Below, piece by piece: positions 1 through 6,187 of a stretch of DNA of 7,417 nucleotides; position 1 is the stretch's first letter; each line of letters opens with the position of its first letter. The translations under genes were made by a program, and so were the position numbers. The notes under the pieces are model-generated. The model did no database searches, was not told the DNA's origin, and saw only the letters and a list, made by a program, of their open reading frames with translations. This DNA is from an uncultured Emergencia sp. (GTDB lineage: Bacteria; Bacillota; Clostridia; Peptostreptococcales; Anaerovoracaceae): contig CABSEO010000089.1 of assembly GCA_902476665.1 (NCBI GenBank), forward strand, positions 1 through 7,417, written 5' to 3'.

Positions 1-1752
1 TTCACAGATTTCACCTGTAGGCTGATCTTCAATGGTCACTTTCTCAATAGCGGCATCAGCAGCCTCAAGTTCCTTCTCAAAAGGACCATAAAAATCACGG
101 ATAACCTTTTTCCATTCCAGTTCTGCCATTTCCACATCGTCCAGCCGGTCTTCCATTCCCGCTGTAAAATTTGCATCAACAATTTCGTGGAAATACTCCT
201 CCATCAGACCGGTGATCAGAAATCCTAATTCTGTCGGAATCAGTGTTTTCTTGGATCTGGATACATATTTGCGTTCTGACAGGGTAGCCACAATCGGCGC
301 ATAGGTACTAGGTCTTCCGATATTTTTCTCTTCAAGTTCTTTCACAAGACTGGCTTCTGTATATCTTGACGGAGGCTGTGTAAAATTCTGTTCTCCGATA
401 AGATCTGTGTTTTCCAGTTCTTCATCTTCTGAAAGTGCCGGAAGAATTCTGTCTTTTTCATCATCAACACTATTTTTATATACTTTCTGATAACCGTCAA
501 ACAGAAGTTTTGAACCGGTTGTCTTAAAAGTATAGTCTCCGTTCTGAATTTCCACCTGCAAATTGTCAAATTTGGCAGCTGTCATCTGACTGGCCATAAA
601 GCGACACCATATCAGACGGTACAGCTTAAACTGATCCGGGGTCAGGGAATCCTTGATTTCCTCCGGCGTCAGTTCTATACTGCTGGGACGGATCGCCTCA
701 TGAGCATCCTGAATATCTTTCTTCTTATTTGTATAGACATTATTTGCCTGATACTCTTTTCCGTAGTGCTCTGTGATAAAAGCAGCGGCGGCGGCTTTCG
801 CCTCTTCTGAAACCCTGACCGAATCAGTTCTCAGATAGGTAATCAGACCGATGCTGCCTTTTCCTTTAATCTCCACACCCTCATAAAGCTGCTGCGCTAC
901 CATCATGGTTTTTTTCGTATTAAAGTTCAATTTAGTAGAAGCTTCCTGCTGCATGCTGCTTGTGGTAAAAGGCGCATAGGGCCGCTTAATTCTCTCTTTC
1001 TGACTGAGAGATGCAACCACATAATGTCCTTCCTTCAGCTGTGTAAGTATGGCATCGCTCTGCTGCCTGTTTTCTATGGTCAGTTTTTTCTTCTGGTACT
1101 CTGCAAGCTTTGCCGTAAAAGTTCTGCCTTTCTTAAACTCTGCAGTAATGGTCCAGAACTCCTTGGGCTCAAAACTCTGAATTTCTTTTTCCCTGTCACA
1201 GATAATCTTCAGAGCCGCAGACTGCACTCTGCCTGCAGAAAGTCCTTTTCTGATTTTTCTCCAGAGAAGTGGGCTGAGCTGATACCCAACCAGCCGATCC
1301 AGCACTCTTCGCGCCTGCTGAGCATCTACCAGATTCAGATCAATCTTTCTCGGATGTTTGATCGCTTCTTTGATCGTATTCTTTGTAATTTCATTAAACA
1401 CAATTCTGCATGGTTTTTCGCTGTCGATTCCCAGCAGAAACGCCAGATGCCATGAAATCGCCTCGCCTTCACGGTCAGGGTCGGTTGCCAGGTAAACTTT
1501 GGAAGCTTTTTTCGCTTCCTTCTTCAGTTCTTTGATAATATCGCCTTTTCCTCTGATAGGAATGTACTGCGGTTCAAAGTCATTTTCCAAATCAATCCCC
1601 AGCTTGCTCTTGGGCAAATCTCTCACATGGCCCACAGAAGCGATAACCTTATAGCTGGATCCCAGATATTTTCCGATAGTCTTCGCCTTTGACGGAGACT
1701 CTACAATAACCAGCGTTTTTTTTGCAGTTGTTTTCTTCTTAGCAGTTGCCAT
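1..1752 (-). CDS. topA: DNA topoisomerase I (type IA), C-terminus beyond window
   Basis: This is a type IA topoisomerase, which relaxes negative supercoils by passing a strand through a transient single-strand break held on a tyrosine. The visible part is 584 codons, open to the left edge. The family is usually about 690 residues or more in Firmicutes, so the C-terminal zinc-finger part is off-window. The N-terminus carries a lysine-rich leader (MATAKKKTTAKK) before the Toprim domain, which has VIVESPSKAKTI (Glu18) and the metal-binding DPDREGE motif (residues 91-97). The active-site motif is YLRTDSVR, with the nucleophile at Tyr306, followed by DAHEAIRP and, later, NIGRPSTYAPI. The ATG at 1750-1752 follows a GGGAGGG site (1756-1762). 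The frame is uninterrupted. It is last in the yraN-comM-dprA-topA series and has its own promoter at the end of dprA. In related genomes codY or other housekeeping genes often follow; that cannot be checked here. Confidence 0.97.
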   Translation of the reverse strand, partial: MATAKKKTTAKKTLVIVESPSKAKTIGKYLGSSYKVIASVGHVRDLPKSKLGIDLENDFEPQYIPIRGKGDIIKELKKEAKKASKVYLATDPDREGEAISWHLAFLLGIDSEKPCRIVFNEITKNTIKEAIKHPRKIDLNLVDAQQARRVLDRLVGYQLSPLLWRKIRKGLSAGRVQSAALKIICDREKEIQSFEPKEFWTITAEFKKGRTFTAKLAEYQKKKLTIENRQQSDAILTQLKEGHYVVASLSQKERIKRPYAPFTTSSMQQEASTKLNFNTKKTMMVAQQLYEGVEIKGKGSIGLITYLRTDSVRVSEEAKAAAAAFITEHYGKEYQANNVYTNKKKDIQDAHEAIRPSSIELTPEEIKDSLTPDQFKLYRLIWCRFMASQMTAAKFDNLQVEIQNGDYTFKTTGSKLLFDGYQKVYKNSVDDEKDRILPALSEDEELENTDLIGEQNFTQPPSRYTEASLVKELEEKNIGRPSTYAPIVATLSERKYVSRSKKTLIPTELGFLITGLMEEYFHEIVDANFTAGMEDRLDDVEMAELEWKKVIRDFYGPFEKELEAADAAIEKVTIEDQPTGEICE

Positions 1753-1797
1753 TTTCCCTCCCGCACTCTTTTGACTATATCATATTCACAATGGAGT

Positions 1798-1826
1798 ATT
1801 ATAGTAGCATTATCAGAATTTTGCAA
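1798..1826 (-). promoter_or_regulatory. topA promoter overlapping the dprA stop
   Basis: Reading the minus strand, TTGCAA (1826-1821) is followed by a 17-nt spacer and a perfect TATAAT (1803-1798). The -35 box lies in the last codons of dprA and the -10 lies past its stop. The implied start point is near 1791, which gives a leader of about 40 nt before the topA ATG. This would let topA be expressed separately from the upstream competence-type genes. The -35 matches consensus at four of six positions. Confidence 0.65.
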
Positions 1827-2691
1827 CATAAATTTTGCCAAGTGACGAAAAAATTATTCCTTTCATCTCTAGAATTGTGATTATACCATTAATTTCAGAT
1901 AATTTCATGTTGGTTTTGTGATGAATTTCGTCAACTGTCGTGTCTCCCCTCTCAGAAATAATCTGAAAAACTCTTTTTTCGTCAGTTCCCAAATCAGCAG
2001 GCATAACACCGCGGTGTCCGATTCCCATATCCATATCAATACCCAAATCTGTAAATAAATCATCAATAACGATAAGCGGCTGTGCTCCGTCCCGGAGCAG
2101 CTGATTGGCGCCGAAGCTGTAATGACTGGTGATATTTCCCGGTACTGCATAGACCGGCTTTCCCTGCTCTGCAGCACATTCTGCTGTAATCAGAGCACCA
2201 CTTTCCCGGCCTGCTTCTACTACCGCCACACTTTCAGAAAGAGCACTGATCAGACTGTTTCTCACAGGGAAATCGTAGGGTCTTGGCTGATAAGAAGGCT
2301 CATGCAGCGACAGCAGCAGTCCTTCTCTTCCGATTCTCTGCTGCAGCTGCCGGTTTTCTTTCGGATAAAAGTAGTCTGTCCCGCCTCCGAGTACTGCAAT
2401 AGTACAGCCATCTGCCTCCAGCACGCCCAAATGTGCTGCCGCGTCCACACCTTTTGCAAGACCGCTGATCAGAACAACCCCCAGCTTTCCTGCCTTCTGC
2501 CCGATCGCCTTTGCCACAGTTCTCCCGTACTGAGTGCAGTTTCTACTCCCTACCACCCCAACGGTCCTCTGGGTAAGCAGACTTATGTTTCCTTCATAAT
2601 ATAATTTCTTCACCCTGGGCAGATGTCGCTTCACTGCCTCCGGAAAATCCGGATCATCCAAGGTTAAAATCCCCCTATATTCTGTTTTCAT
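1813..2691 (-). CDS. dprA: DNA-processing protein DprA (Smf)
   Basis: DprA binds single-stranded DNA and loads RecA on it during natural transformation; homologues are also present in species not known to be competent. The protein is 292 aa, close to the B. subtilis length of about 300. The Rossmann-like core has VGSR (47-50), SGLAKGVDAAAH (76-87), LGGGTDYFYP (101-110), FPVRN (141-145), SGALITA (164-170) and a Ser-x-Gly-x-Asn stretch (SFGANQLL, 192-199). A DprA-type winged helix occupies about residues 236-290. A complete N-terminal SAM-like domain is not evident. The start ATG at 2689-2691 has AGAGGGGG 7 nt upstream, and that site overlaps the comM stop codon, which suggests translational coupling. 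Two small departures from the usual consensus are RNS where RNR is typical (144-146) and SLHEP where SE(Y)P is typical (128-132). Confidence 0.95.
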   Translation of the reverse strand: MKTEYRGILTLDDPDFPEAVKRHLPRVKKLYYEGNISLLTQRTVGVVGSRNCTQYGRTVAKAIGQKAGKLGVVLISGLAKGVDAAAHLGVLEADGCTIAVLGGGTDYFYPKENRQLQQRIGREGLLLSLHEPSYQPRPYDFPVRNSLISALSESVAVVEAGRESGALITAECAAEQGKPVYAVPGNITSHYSFGANQLLRDGAQPLIVIDDLFTDLGIDMDMGIGHRGVMPADLGTDEKRVFQIISERGDTTVDEIHHKTNMKLSEINGIITILEMKGIIFSSLGKIYVAKF

Positions 2692-2704
2692 TCTGCATCC
2701 CCCT

Positions 2705-4219
2705 CTACAATTTCCTTTCCCGATAGCTCAGTGCCTCACTCAGATGAGTCCACAGCACCCTGTCACTGCCGGAAAGATCTGCAATGGTTCGGGCTACGCG
2801 CCGTACTCTATTCATAGTTCTGGGATTCAGCCTCAGTCGTAGATATGCCTCTTCCATCAATTTTTCTGCCTCCTGATCCAATGAGCAGAAAATATCCAGA
2901 AGATTTCCAGAAAGCTGATGGTTAAGCTGTATCCCGGTCCCCCGATATCTCTGATACTGAATCTGTCTGGCATATTCAATCTGCTGCTTCATTTCACCGG
3001 AAGTTATGGGTACAGCTCCGGTCAGTTCTCCAAATTCCACAGGATGCAGCTGCAGATGCATATCGATCCTTTCCATTACAGGCCCGGACAATTTATTCTG
3101 ATATCGTTCAATTTCTCTGGCGGAGCAGGTACAGGGATGAAAAGGATCTCTGAAATATCCGCATCTGCACGGATTGGATGCAGCTACCAGCATAAAATCC
3201 GCAGGAAAGTGATAGGTCTTCCCTCTTCTGGAAATAGTAATTCGTTTTGTTTCCAGAGGCGTGCGAAGTGCGTCAATAAGGCTTCTGTTAAATTCTCCCG
3301 CTTCATCAAGAAACAGAACCCCGTTGTTTGCCAGTGTAATCTCACCGGGTATGGGCACTGTGCCACCTCCCAAAAAAGCAGCTGCGGTGGTTTTATGATG
3401 AGGCTGTCTGAATGGTCTTTGCGTAATATATGGCATATCTCTGTCCAGAAGTCCTGCGATAGAATAAATGACCGTGGTCTCCAGAATTTCATCATCTGTC
3501 ATAGACGGCATAATTGTAGGAATCCTTTCTGCCAGCATAGTCTTTCCTGTTGAAGGACTTCCCATCAGAAAAATTCCATGTCCCCCTGCTGCTGCAACAA
3601 TCAGTGCTCTTTTTGCCGCCTCCTGGCCCTTTACCTCCGAAAAATCCATAGTGTTGCAAGGCCCACTTTCTTCACTTATACCCTCACCAGTGTGAATACG
3701 TAAAGGCTTTCTCAAATTAAAATGATCAATAATATCCTCCAAGTTATCAACACCGCAAATTCCAATCCCACGTACCAAAGAGGCTTCTTTCTCATTAGCG
3801 CGCGGAACAGCCGCAGCTGAAAAACCCGCCTTCTGAGCAGCCATTACCATGGGAAGCACCCCTGGGCATCTCTGCACGGTTCCGTCTAAGGACAACTCTC
3901 CAATAAAACAAAAATGTTCCAGATCTCTGTCAAAAATCTGTCCTGAAGCACTGAGAATACCCACAGCCATGGCAAGATCCAGGTGGCTGCCTGTTTTTCT
4001 CAGTCCTGCCGGGGAAAGGTTGACAGTAATTCTTCCTGCAGGATACTTCATACCACTGTTGACAAGCGCGGATCGAATCCGTTCTCTTGCCTCTTTTACC
4101 GAAGTATCCGCCTGTCCCACAATGTTAAAGGCTGGTATTCCTCTGCCTAAATCCGTTTCAATCGTAATCGGTACTGCCTCTATTCCGCTAAGTGCGGCTG
4201 AAAATATTTTAGATAACAT
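2705..4219 (-). CDS. comM: ComM/YifB family Mg-chelatase-like AAA+ ATPase
   Basis: The predicted protein is 504 aa. ComM homologues are AAA+ helicases that promote branch migration during integration of incoming DNA (shown for proteobacterial ComM); the Firmicutes versions are less studied. The N-terminal S5/Lon-like ChlI domain (about 1-170) contains GIPAFNIVGQADTSVKEARERI and the NLSPAGLRK segment. The AAA+ domain (about 190-390) has Walker A GSPSTGKT (220-227), Walker B VLFLDEAGEF (301-310, Asp305/Glu306) and the family hallmark NPCRCGY with four cysteines (351, 353, 363, 365). The C-terminal helical domain (about 400-504) ends WTHLSEALSYRERKL. I chose the ATG at 4217-4219 (MLSKIFSAAL) because AAAGGAG lies 4 nt upstream and family members begin this way. 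An upstream in-frame start at 4267 would add 16 unconserved residues and overlap yraN. The gene starts 10 nt after the yraN stop and ends 13 nt before dprA. Confidence 0.95.
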   Translation of the reverse strand: MLSKIFSAALSGIEAVPITIETDLGRGIPAFNIVGQADTSVKEARERIRSALVNSGMKYPAGRITVNLSPAGLRKTGSHLDLAMAVGILSASGQIFDRDLEHFCFIGELSLDGTVQRCPGVLPMVMAAQKAGFSAAAVPRANEKEASLVRGIGICGVDNLEDIIDHFNLRKPLRIHTGEGISEESGPCNTMDFSEVKGQEAAKRALIVAAAGGHGIFLMGSPSTGKTMLAERIPTIMPSMTDDEILETTVIYSIAGLLDRDMPYITQRPFRQPHHKTTAAAFLGGGTVPIPGEITLANNGVLFLDEAGEFNRSLIDALRTPLETKRITISRRGKTYHFPADFMLVAASNPCRCGYFRDPFHPCTCSAREIERYQNKLSGPVMERIDMHLQLHPVEFGELTGAVPITSGEMKQQIEYARQIQYQRYRGTGIQLNHQLSGNLLDIFCSLDQEAEKLMEEAYLRLRLNPRTMNRVRRVARTIADLSGSDRVLWTHLSEALSYRERKL

Positions 4220-4223
4220 AGTT

Positions 4224-4230
4224 CTCCTTT
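4224..4230 (-). promoter_or_regulatory. comM ribosome binding site deciding the start
   Basis: The minus strand reads AAAGGAG, then AACT, then ATG. It touches the yraN stop (TGA at 4232-4230). It supports the start at 4219 rather than the longer reading frame from 4267, which has no comparable site. Confidence 0.75.
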
Positions 4231-4562
4231 CAAAAAGCATCAGAAATATGATGATACAACACTTCAATCACATGAAAACTACAGTTTCGTTCCTGCTCAC
4301 CACCGTGACTCTGCAGATATACTGCAGCCGCTATCCTGATTTTCTGCTGCTTCCAATACGTCACTGCCTCCGCAGGTCTTCCCGCCCCAAGTCCTCTTCT
4401 GGTCTTCACCTCTACAAAATAGAGAGTTCCGTCCTTTTCCGCAATAATATCAATTTCTCCTGCACGACAGCGAAAGTTCCGTTCCAGAACTGTACAGCCC
4501 TCAGCTTCCAATACACTGACAGCAAAGTCTTCTCCGTATTTTCCCAATGTACTGCTGTTCAT
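4230..4562 (-). CDS. yraN: YraN/UPF0102 family nuclease-fold protein
   Basis: The predicted protein is 110 aa, typical for this small family with a PD-(D/E)XK (Holliday-junction-resolvase-like) fold and no well-established role. The core motif is visible: GEIDIIAEKDGTLYFVEVKTR, with Glu36, Asp38, Glu51 and Lys53 in the expected nuclease spacing, plus the N-terminal GKYGEDFA helix with Glu11. I prefer the ATG at 4560-4562 (MNSSTLGKYG). GGAGGAG lies just before it, whereas the ATG at 4574 sits inside that ribosome binding site region and has none of its own. It is the first gene of the comM-dprA series, and that association with recombination proteins suggests a DNA-processing function (inference). 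A sigma-A-like promoter lies about 57 nt upstream. Confidence 0.93.
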   Translation of the reverse strand: MNSSTLGKYGEDFAVSVLEAEGCTVLERNFRCRAGEIDIIAEKDGTLYFVEVKTRRGLGAGRPAEAVTYWKQQKIRIAAAVYLQSHGGEQERNCSFHVIEVLYHHISDAF

Positions 4563-4565
4563 AAT

Positions 4566-4572
4566 CTCCTCC
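4566..4572 (-). promoter_or_regulatory. yraN ribosome binding site deciding the start
   Basis: GGAGGAG on the minus strand precedes ATG 4562 by 3 nt (5 nt counted from GGAGG). The competing ATG at 4574 overlaps it and has only A/T-rich sequence upstream, so the shorter product of 110 aa is favoured. Confidence 0.7.
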
Positions 4573-4618
4573 ATATTTCAAATTAATGTAATTTATGTAT
4601 CTTTTTTCCATATTTATA

Positions 4619-4647
4619 TAGATACTATATTTTACAGAATCTGTCAA
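4619..4647 (-). promoter_or_regulatory. Probable promoter of yraN-comM-dprA
   Basis: A perfect -35 TTGACA (4647-4642) is followed after 17 nt by TATCTA (4624-4619), a weak -10. Other A/T-rich hexamers close by (TATAGT, TATATA) are at non-optimal spacing. The implied leader is about 50 nt. It is the only good sigma-A site seen between the repeat region and yraN. Confidence 0.55.
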
Positions 4648-4715
4648 TGTTTTTCACAGGATATGTCGTAAAAAACCGCAGTTGCCGCCAGTCTTTCCGC
4701 TGGACTGATTCCCAT
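4644..4715 (-). CDS. Possible 23-residue small ORF, function unknown
   Basis: ATG at 4713-4715 to TGA at 4644-4646 gives a 23-residue peptide beginning MGISPAERLAATAV and ending CEKH. The codons look coding-like (helix-friendly ERLAATAVFYD), but the candidate ribosome binding site (AAGGA) is about 14 nt away and weak. The TGA overlaps the TTGACA -35 of the yraN promoter. A second frame over the same bases is also open and reads like protein (SGKTGGNCGFF), so the apparent coding quality may come from base composition. I do not recognise a family. It may instead be part of a conserved upstream regulatory region. Confidence 0.2.
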   Translation of the reverse strand: MGISPAERLAATAVFYDISCEKH

Positions 4716-4782
4716 ATATGATTCCACTTTCCTTTACCCGAATGTTTATCTGAAAAAATCTGAGCCGACGGCTGCTTTACGA

Positions 4783-5008
4783 TTAACCAGAATCCATAAA
4801 AGTACCTGTTTGAGTATAAATATATAAAGTGAGTTAACCAGAAAACTAAGAATTCTTGATTTTGAGTATAAAAGTTTATACTCGATTTTATATTTTTCAG
4901 CCACTCTGGTTAAAAATCAGAGTAAATACAGTCATTTTTAGCGCCAGGCTCTCCTTTTTCTTCTGTGTTTTATACTCTTTTTTACGAAAAAAGCCGGATA
5001 TGGTTAAC
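4783..5008. repeat. Four-copy nested inverted-repeat cluster (TTAACCA...GAGTATAAA)
   Basis: Two short motifs, TTAACCA and GAGTATAAA, recur together at nearly constant spacing. Plus-strand copies lie at 4783-4820 and 4834-4872. Minus-strand copies lie at 4875-4913 and 4969-5008. The distance from the first base of one motif to the first base of the other is 29, 30, 30 and 31 nt. Three copies extend the first motif to TTAACCAGA. The 20-22 nt between the motifs is not conserved. The arrangement is two head-to-tail copies followed by two inverted ones, so copies 2 and 3 form an imperfect hairpin of about 80 nt (4834-4913) whose tip is GAGTATAAA-AG-TTTATACTC. Copies 1 and 4 form an outer pair. I found neither motif pair elsewhere in the window. 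It may be a set of regulator sites or a degraded miniature element. Confidence 0.7.
4864..4883. repeat. 9-bp-arm palindrome at the cluster centre
   Basis: GAGTATAAA (4864-4872) and TTTATACTC (4875-4883) are perfect inverted copies separated by AG. This is the junction of copies 2 and 3 of the repeat cluster. The two-base gap is too tight for a simple RNA hairpin without opening pairs, so a protein-binding dyad or a DNA cruciform is as likely as an RNA structure. Confidence 0.7.
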
Positions 5009-5010
5009 TG

Positions 5011-5041
5011 CTGCCTGAAAAAAGAAAATATGTTAAGGCAG
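5011..5041. repeat. Short hairpin CTGCCT...AGGCAG
   Basis: CTGCCT (5011-5016) and AGGCAG (5036-5041) are complementary around a 19-nt A-rich loop. It lies immediately beyond copy 4 of the repeat cluster. No T-run follows on either strand, so a terminator role is unlikely. Confidence 0.4.
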
Positions 5042-5050
5042 GCTCAGAAA

Positions 5051-5081
5051 TCAATTCTCCTTGTACGACAGGCAGAATTGA
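5051..5081. repeat. 8-bp inverted repeat TCAATTCT...AGAATTGA
   Basis: TCAATTCT (5051-5058) pairs perfectly with AGAATTGA (5074-5081) across a 15-nt loop. A short TTTT follows on the plus strand (5084-5087). The stem is A/T rich, so it would be a weak terminator at best. Confidence 0.45.
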
Positions 5082-5130
5082 GATTTTAATTAGAGGATGC
5101 GACGCAGGCCGTTTCCTTTCTCTATGCAGC

Positions 5131-5185
5131 AAAAAGGCGCTGCCCCACAGATGGATCACCCATCAGTTTTGCAACGCCTTTTTTT
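5131..5185. terminator. Large bidirectional intrinsic terminator hairpin
   Basis: AAAAAGGCG (5131-5139) pairs with CGCCTTTTT (5175-5183). After one C/A mismatch, TGC (5141-5143) pairs with GCA (5171-5173). An inner hairpin GATGG/CCATC (5150-5154 with 5160-5164) caps the structure. On the plus strand the stem ends in seven Ts (5179-5185); on the minus strand in five. In the minus direction it would end transcripts from the hydrolase-HAD operon and, originally, from the gene whose remnant lies at 5190-5351. Confidence 0.8.
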
Positions 5186-5189
5186 CAAT

Positions 5190-5351
5190 TTAGTTTATGT
5201 TTTCCGATTTCACCAGTCTCCATAACCTGGTAGACCAGTTTGTTTAAAGATTTTCCCCTGCAGCCTCTCTTACGCCTCGTACCTTAATATAGTAATAGCG
5301 CACGCCTTTTTTCAGCTTTGCACTCCTGACAACTTCCTGAGCATCCTTCCA
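5190..5351 (-). pseudogene. Remnant of a fibronectin-III-like C-terminal domain
   Basis: Directly after the HAD gene stop, one minus-strand frame reads WKDAQEVVRSAKLKKG, then VRYYYIKVRGVREAAGENL, a stop at 5244-5246, then in the same frame TNWSTRLWRLVKSENIN and a stop at 5190-5192. This strongly resembles the end of Fn3-type repeats in clostridial surface proteins, where a K-L-K-K-G-x-x-Y-Y-x-x-V-R core is followed by a short loop and a Trp-Ser near the end. The internal stop, the lack of a start codon or ribosome binding site, and the missing upstream part mark it as debris of a gene. The terminator at 5131-5185 follows in the position expected for that gene's own. The family call rests on eye-level resemblance only. 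Confidence 0.5.
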
Positions 5352-5356
5352 TCAAT

Positions 5357-6187
5357 CTATAATACAAACCGCTCAATGGCTTTGGCTACGCCATCCTCAT
5401 CGTTGGAATCTGTAATGTAGTCAGCCATTTCCCGGATCTCGGGCTCGGCGTTTGCCATAGCCACGCCGATTCCCGCCAGCTGCAGCATGGCACTGTCATT
5501 GAGACTGTCTCCCGCCGCCATCAGTTCTTCCTTGTCCACATCCAGCTTCTTCATCAGAAACCGGAGCGCCTCAGCCTTGCTGGTGCTGCGTCCTCCTATC
5601 TCAAAGTTGTGAATGAATGAGGTCGTAAGAGTGGTGTCCGGAATCTGTTCCAGCACCGGTCTCCACCTCTCTTTATCTTCAATATACCTGAAATTCAGAT
5701 TGATATTTTCTATGAATTCTCTGTTTGCTATCATAAAATCAAGGATGTCCGGCACCGGGGTTCTGGTCTCCCTGATATACTCAACGTCTCTGAAGTCCGA
5801 ACCGTTAGTCAGTACATCATCATACTCCCTCTGATCGATATAGGCTTTTCCTTCAACAAAAGTCTCCACCGATATGCCGGTTCCCCGCATGAGTCCCACA
5901 ATCTGTTCAACCGCTGCAGGAGGAATATGATCCTCGTAAATGGTTTTCATGGCAGCAAGTTCTGTAATATGTGAACCATTGGAAGTAATCGCATATTCCA
6001 GCCCGTCTATGTGAAGAAGCTGGTCCGGCAGAGAGCTCAGGGTTCTGCCTGTGGCCACCACAATGTGAGCGCCACGGTTCATGGCGCTGTGAAAAGCCTG
6101 TACCGTTCTCTGACTGATTTGTTTTCGGCTGTTCAGGGTGGTGCCGTCCAGATCCAGCGCCACCATTCTGATCTTTCTATCTTTCAT
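5357..6187 (-). CDS. Cof-type HAD family phosphatase
   Basis: This is a haloacid-dehalogenase superfamily hydrolase of the Cof (type IIB cap) subfamily. These are cytoplasmic Mg-dependent phosphatases acting on sugar phosphates, nucleotides or flavin/pyridoxal phosphates; the substrate here cannot be predicted. Length is 276 aa, normal for the family. Motif I is ALDLDGTTLNS, with nucleophile Asp12 and acid Asp14. Motif II is VATGRT (44-49), with TSNGS (68-72) following. Motif III Lys is in STSKAEAL (Lys204), and motif IV is AAGDSLNDSAML (Asp227, Asn230, Asp231). It ends with GVAMANA and DGVAKAIERF, as usual. I chose ATG 6185-6187 because GAGGG (6194-6198) lies 6 nt upstream; the ATG at 6193 directly abuts that site. 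The start overlaps the end of the upstream hydrolase gene by 11 nt, so translation is probably coupled. Confidence 0.93.
   Translation of the reverse strand: MKDRKIRMVALDLDGTTLNSRKQISQRTVQAFHSAMNRGAHIVVATGRTLSSLPDQLLHIDGLEYAITSNGSHITELAAMKTIYEDHIPPAAVEQIVGLMRGTGISVETFVEGKAYIDQREYDDVLTNGSDFRDVEYIRETRTPVPDILDFMIANREFIENINLNFRYIEDKERWRPVLEQIPDTTLTTSFIHNFEIGGRSTSKAEALRFLMKKLDVDKEELMAAGDSLNDSAMLQLAGIGVAMANAEPEIREMADYITDSNDEDGVAKAIERFVL

Larger units (their letters stand above)
4575..5189. other. Long intergenic region with hairpins and repeats
   Basis: No intact protein gene is convincing in this stretch. It is A/T rich and holds, left to right, the yraN promoter, a tiny candidate ORF, an 11-bp palindrome AGCCGACGGCT (4763-4773), the four-copy TTAACCA/GAGTATAAA cluster (4783-5008), two hairpins (5011-5041 and 5051-5081) and a large terminator (5131-5185). 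A plus-strand open frame of 77 codons (4856-5089) begins with TTG, has no ribosome binding site and resembles no family I know. Confidence 0.7.

Noticed and set aside
1024..1455. Plus-strand 143-codon open frame
   Set aside because: It is fully antisense to topA, whose frame is intact with all motifs, and its translation shows no domain.
2122..2604. Plus-strand 160-codon open frame
   Set aside because: Antisense shadow of dprA; low-complexity, cysteine- and serine-rich translation.
2918..3695. Plus-strand open frames of 211 and 75 codons
   Set aside because: Antisense shadows of comM with no recognisable domain.
4220..4267. N-terminal extension of the ComM-like protein (MKCCIIIFLMLF...)
   Set aside because: It would overlap yraN by 38 nt, has no ribosome binding site and adds residues unlike the family start; MLSKIFSA at 4219 has a strong site.
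3849..4586. Plus-strand 245-codon open frame
   Set aside because: It runs antisense across comM and yraN; both minus-strand genes have clear family motifs, so this is a shadow.
4763..4786. Terminator at the AGCCGACGGCT palindrome
   Set aside because: The centre leaves no room for a loop without losing most pairs; only three pairs would remain before the T-run on the minus strand.
4848..4857. AAGAATTCTT palindrome inside copy 2 of the repeat cluster
   Set aside because: Not present in the other copies; a 10-bp A/T-rich palindrome is likely by chance.
4783..5008. CRISPR array
   Set aside because: The repeated motifs are only 7-9 bp, in both orientations, with no constant-length repeat of 24-40 bp and no cas genes nearby.
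4856..5089. Plus-strand 77-codon open frame in the intergenic region
   Set aside because: TTG start, no ribosome binding site, runs through the repeat hairpins, and the residues (phenylalanine- and lysine-rich) reflect A/T-rich DNA.
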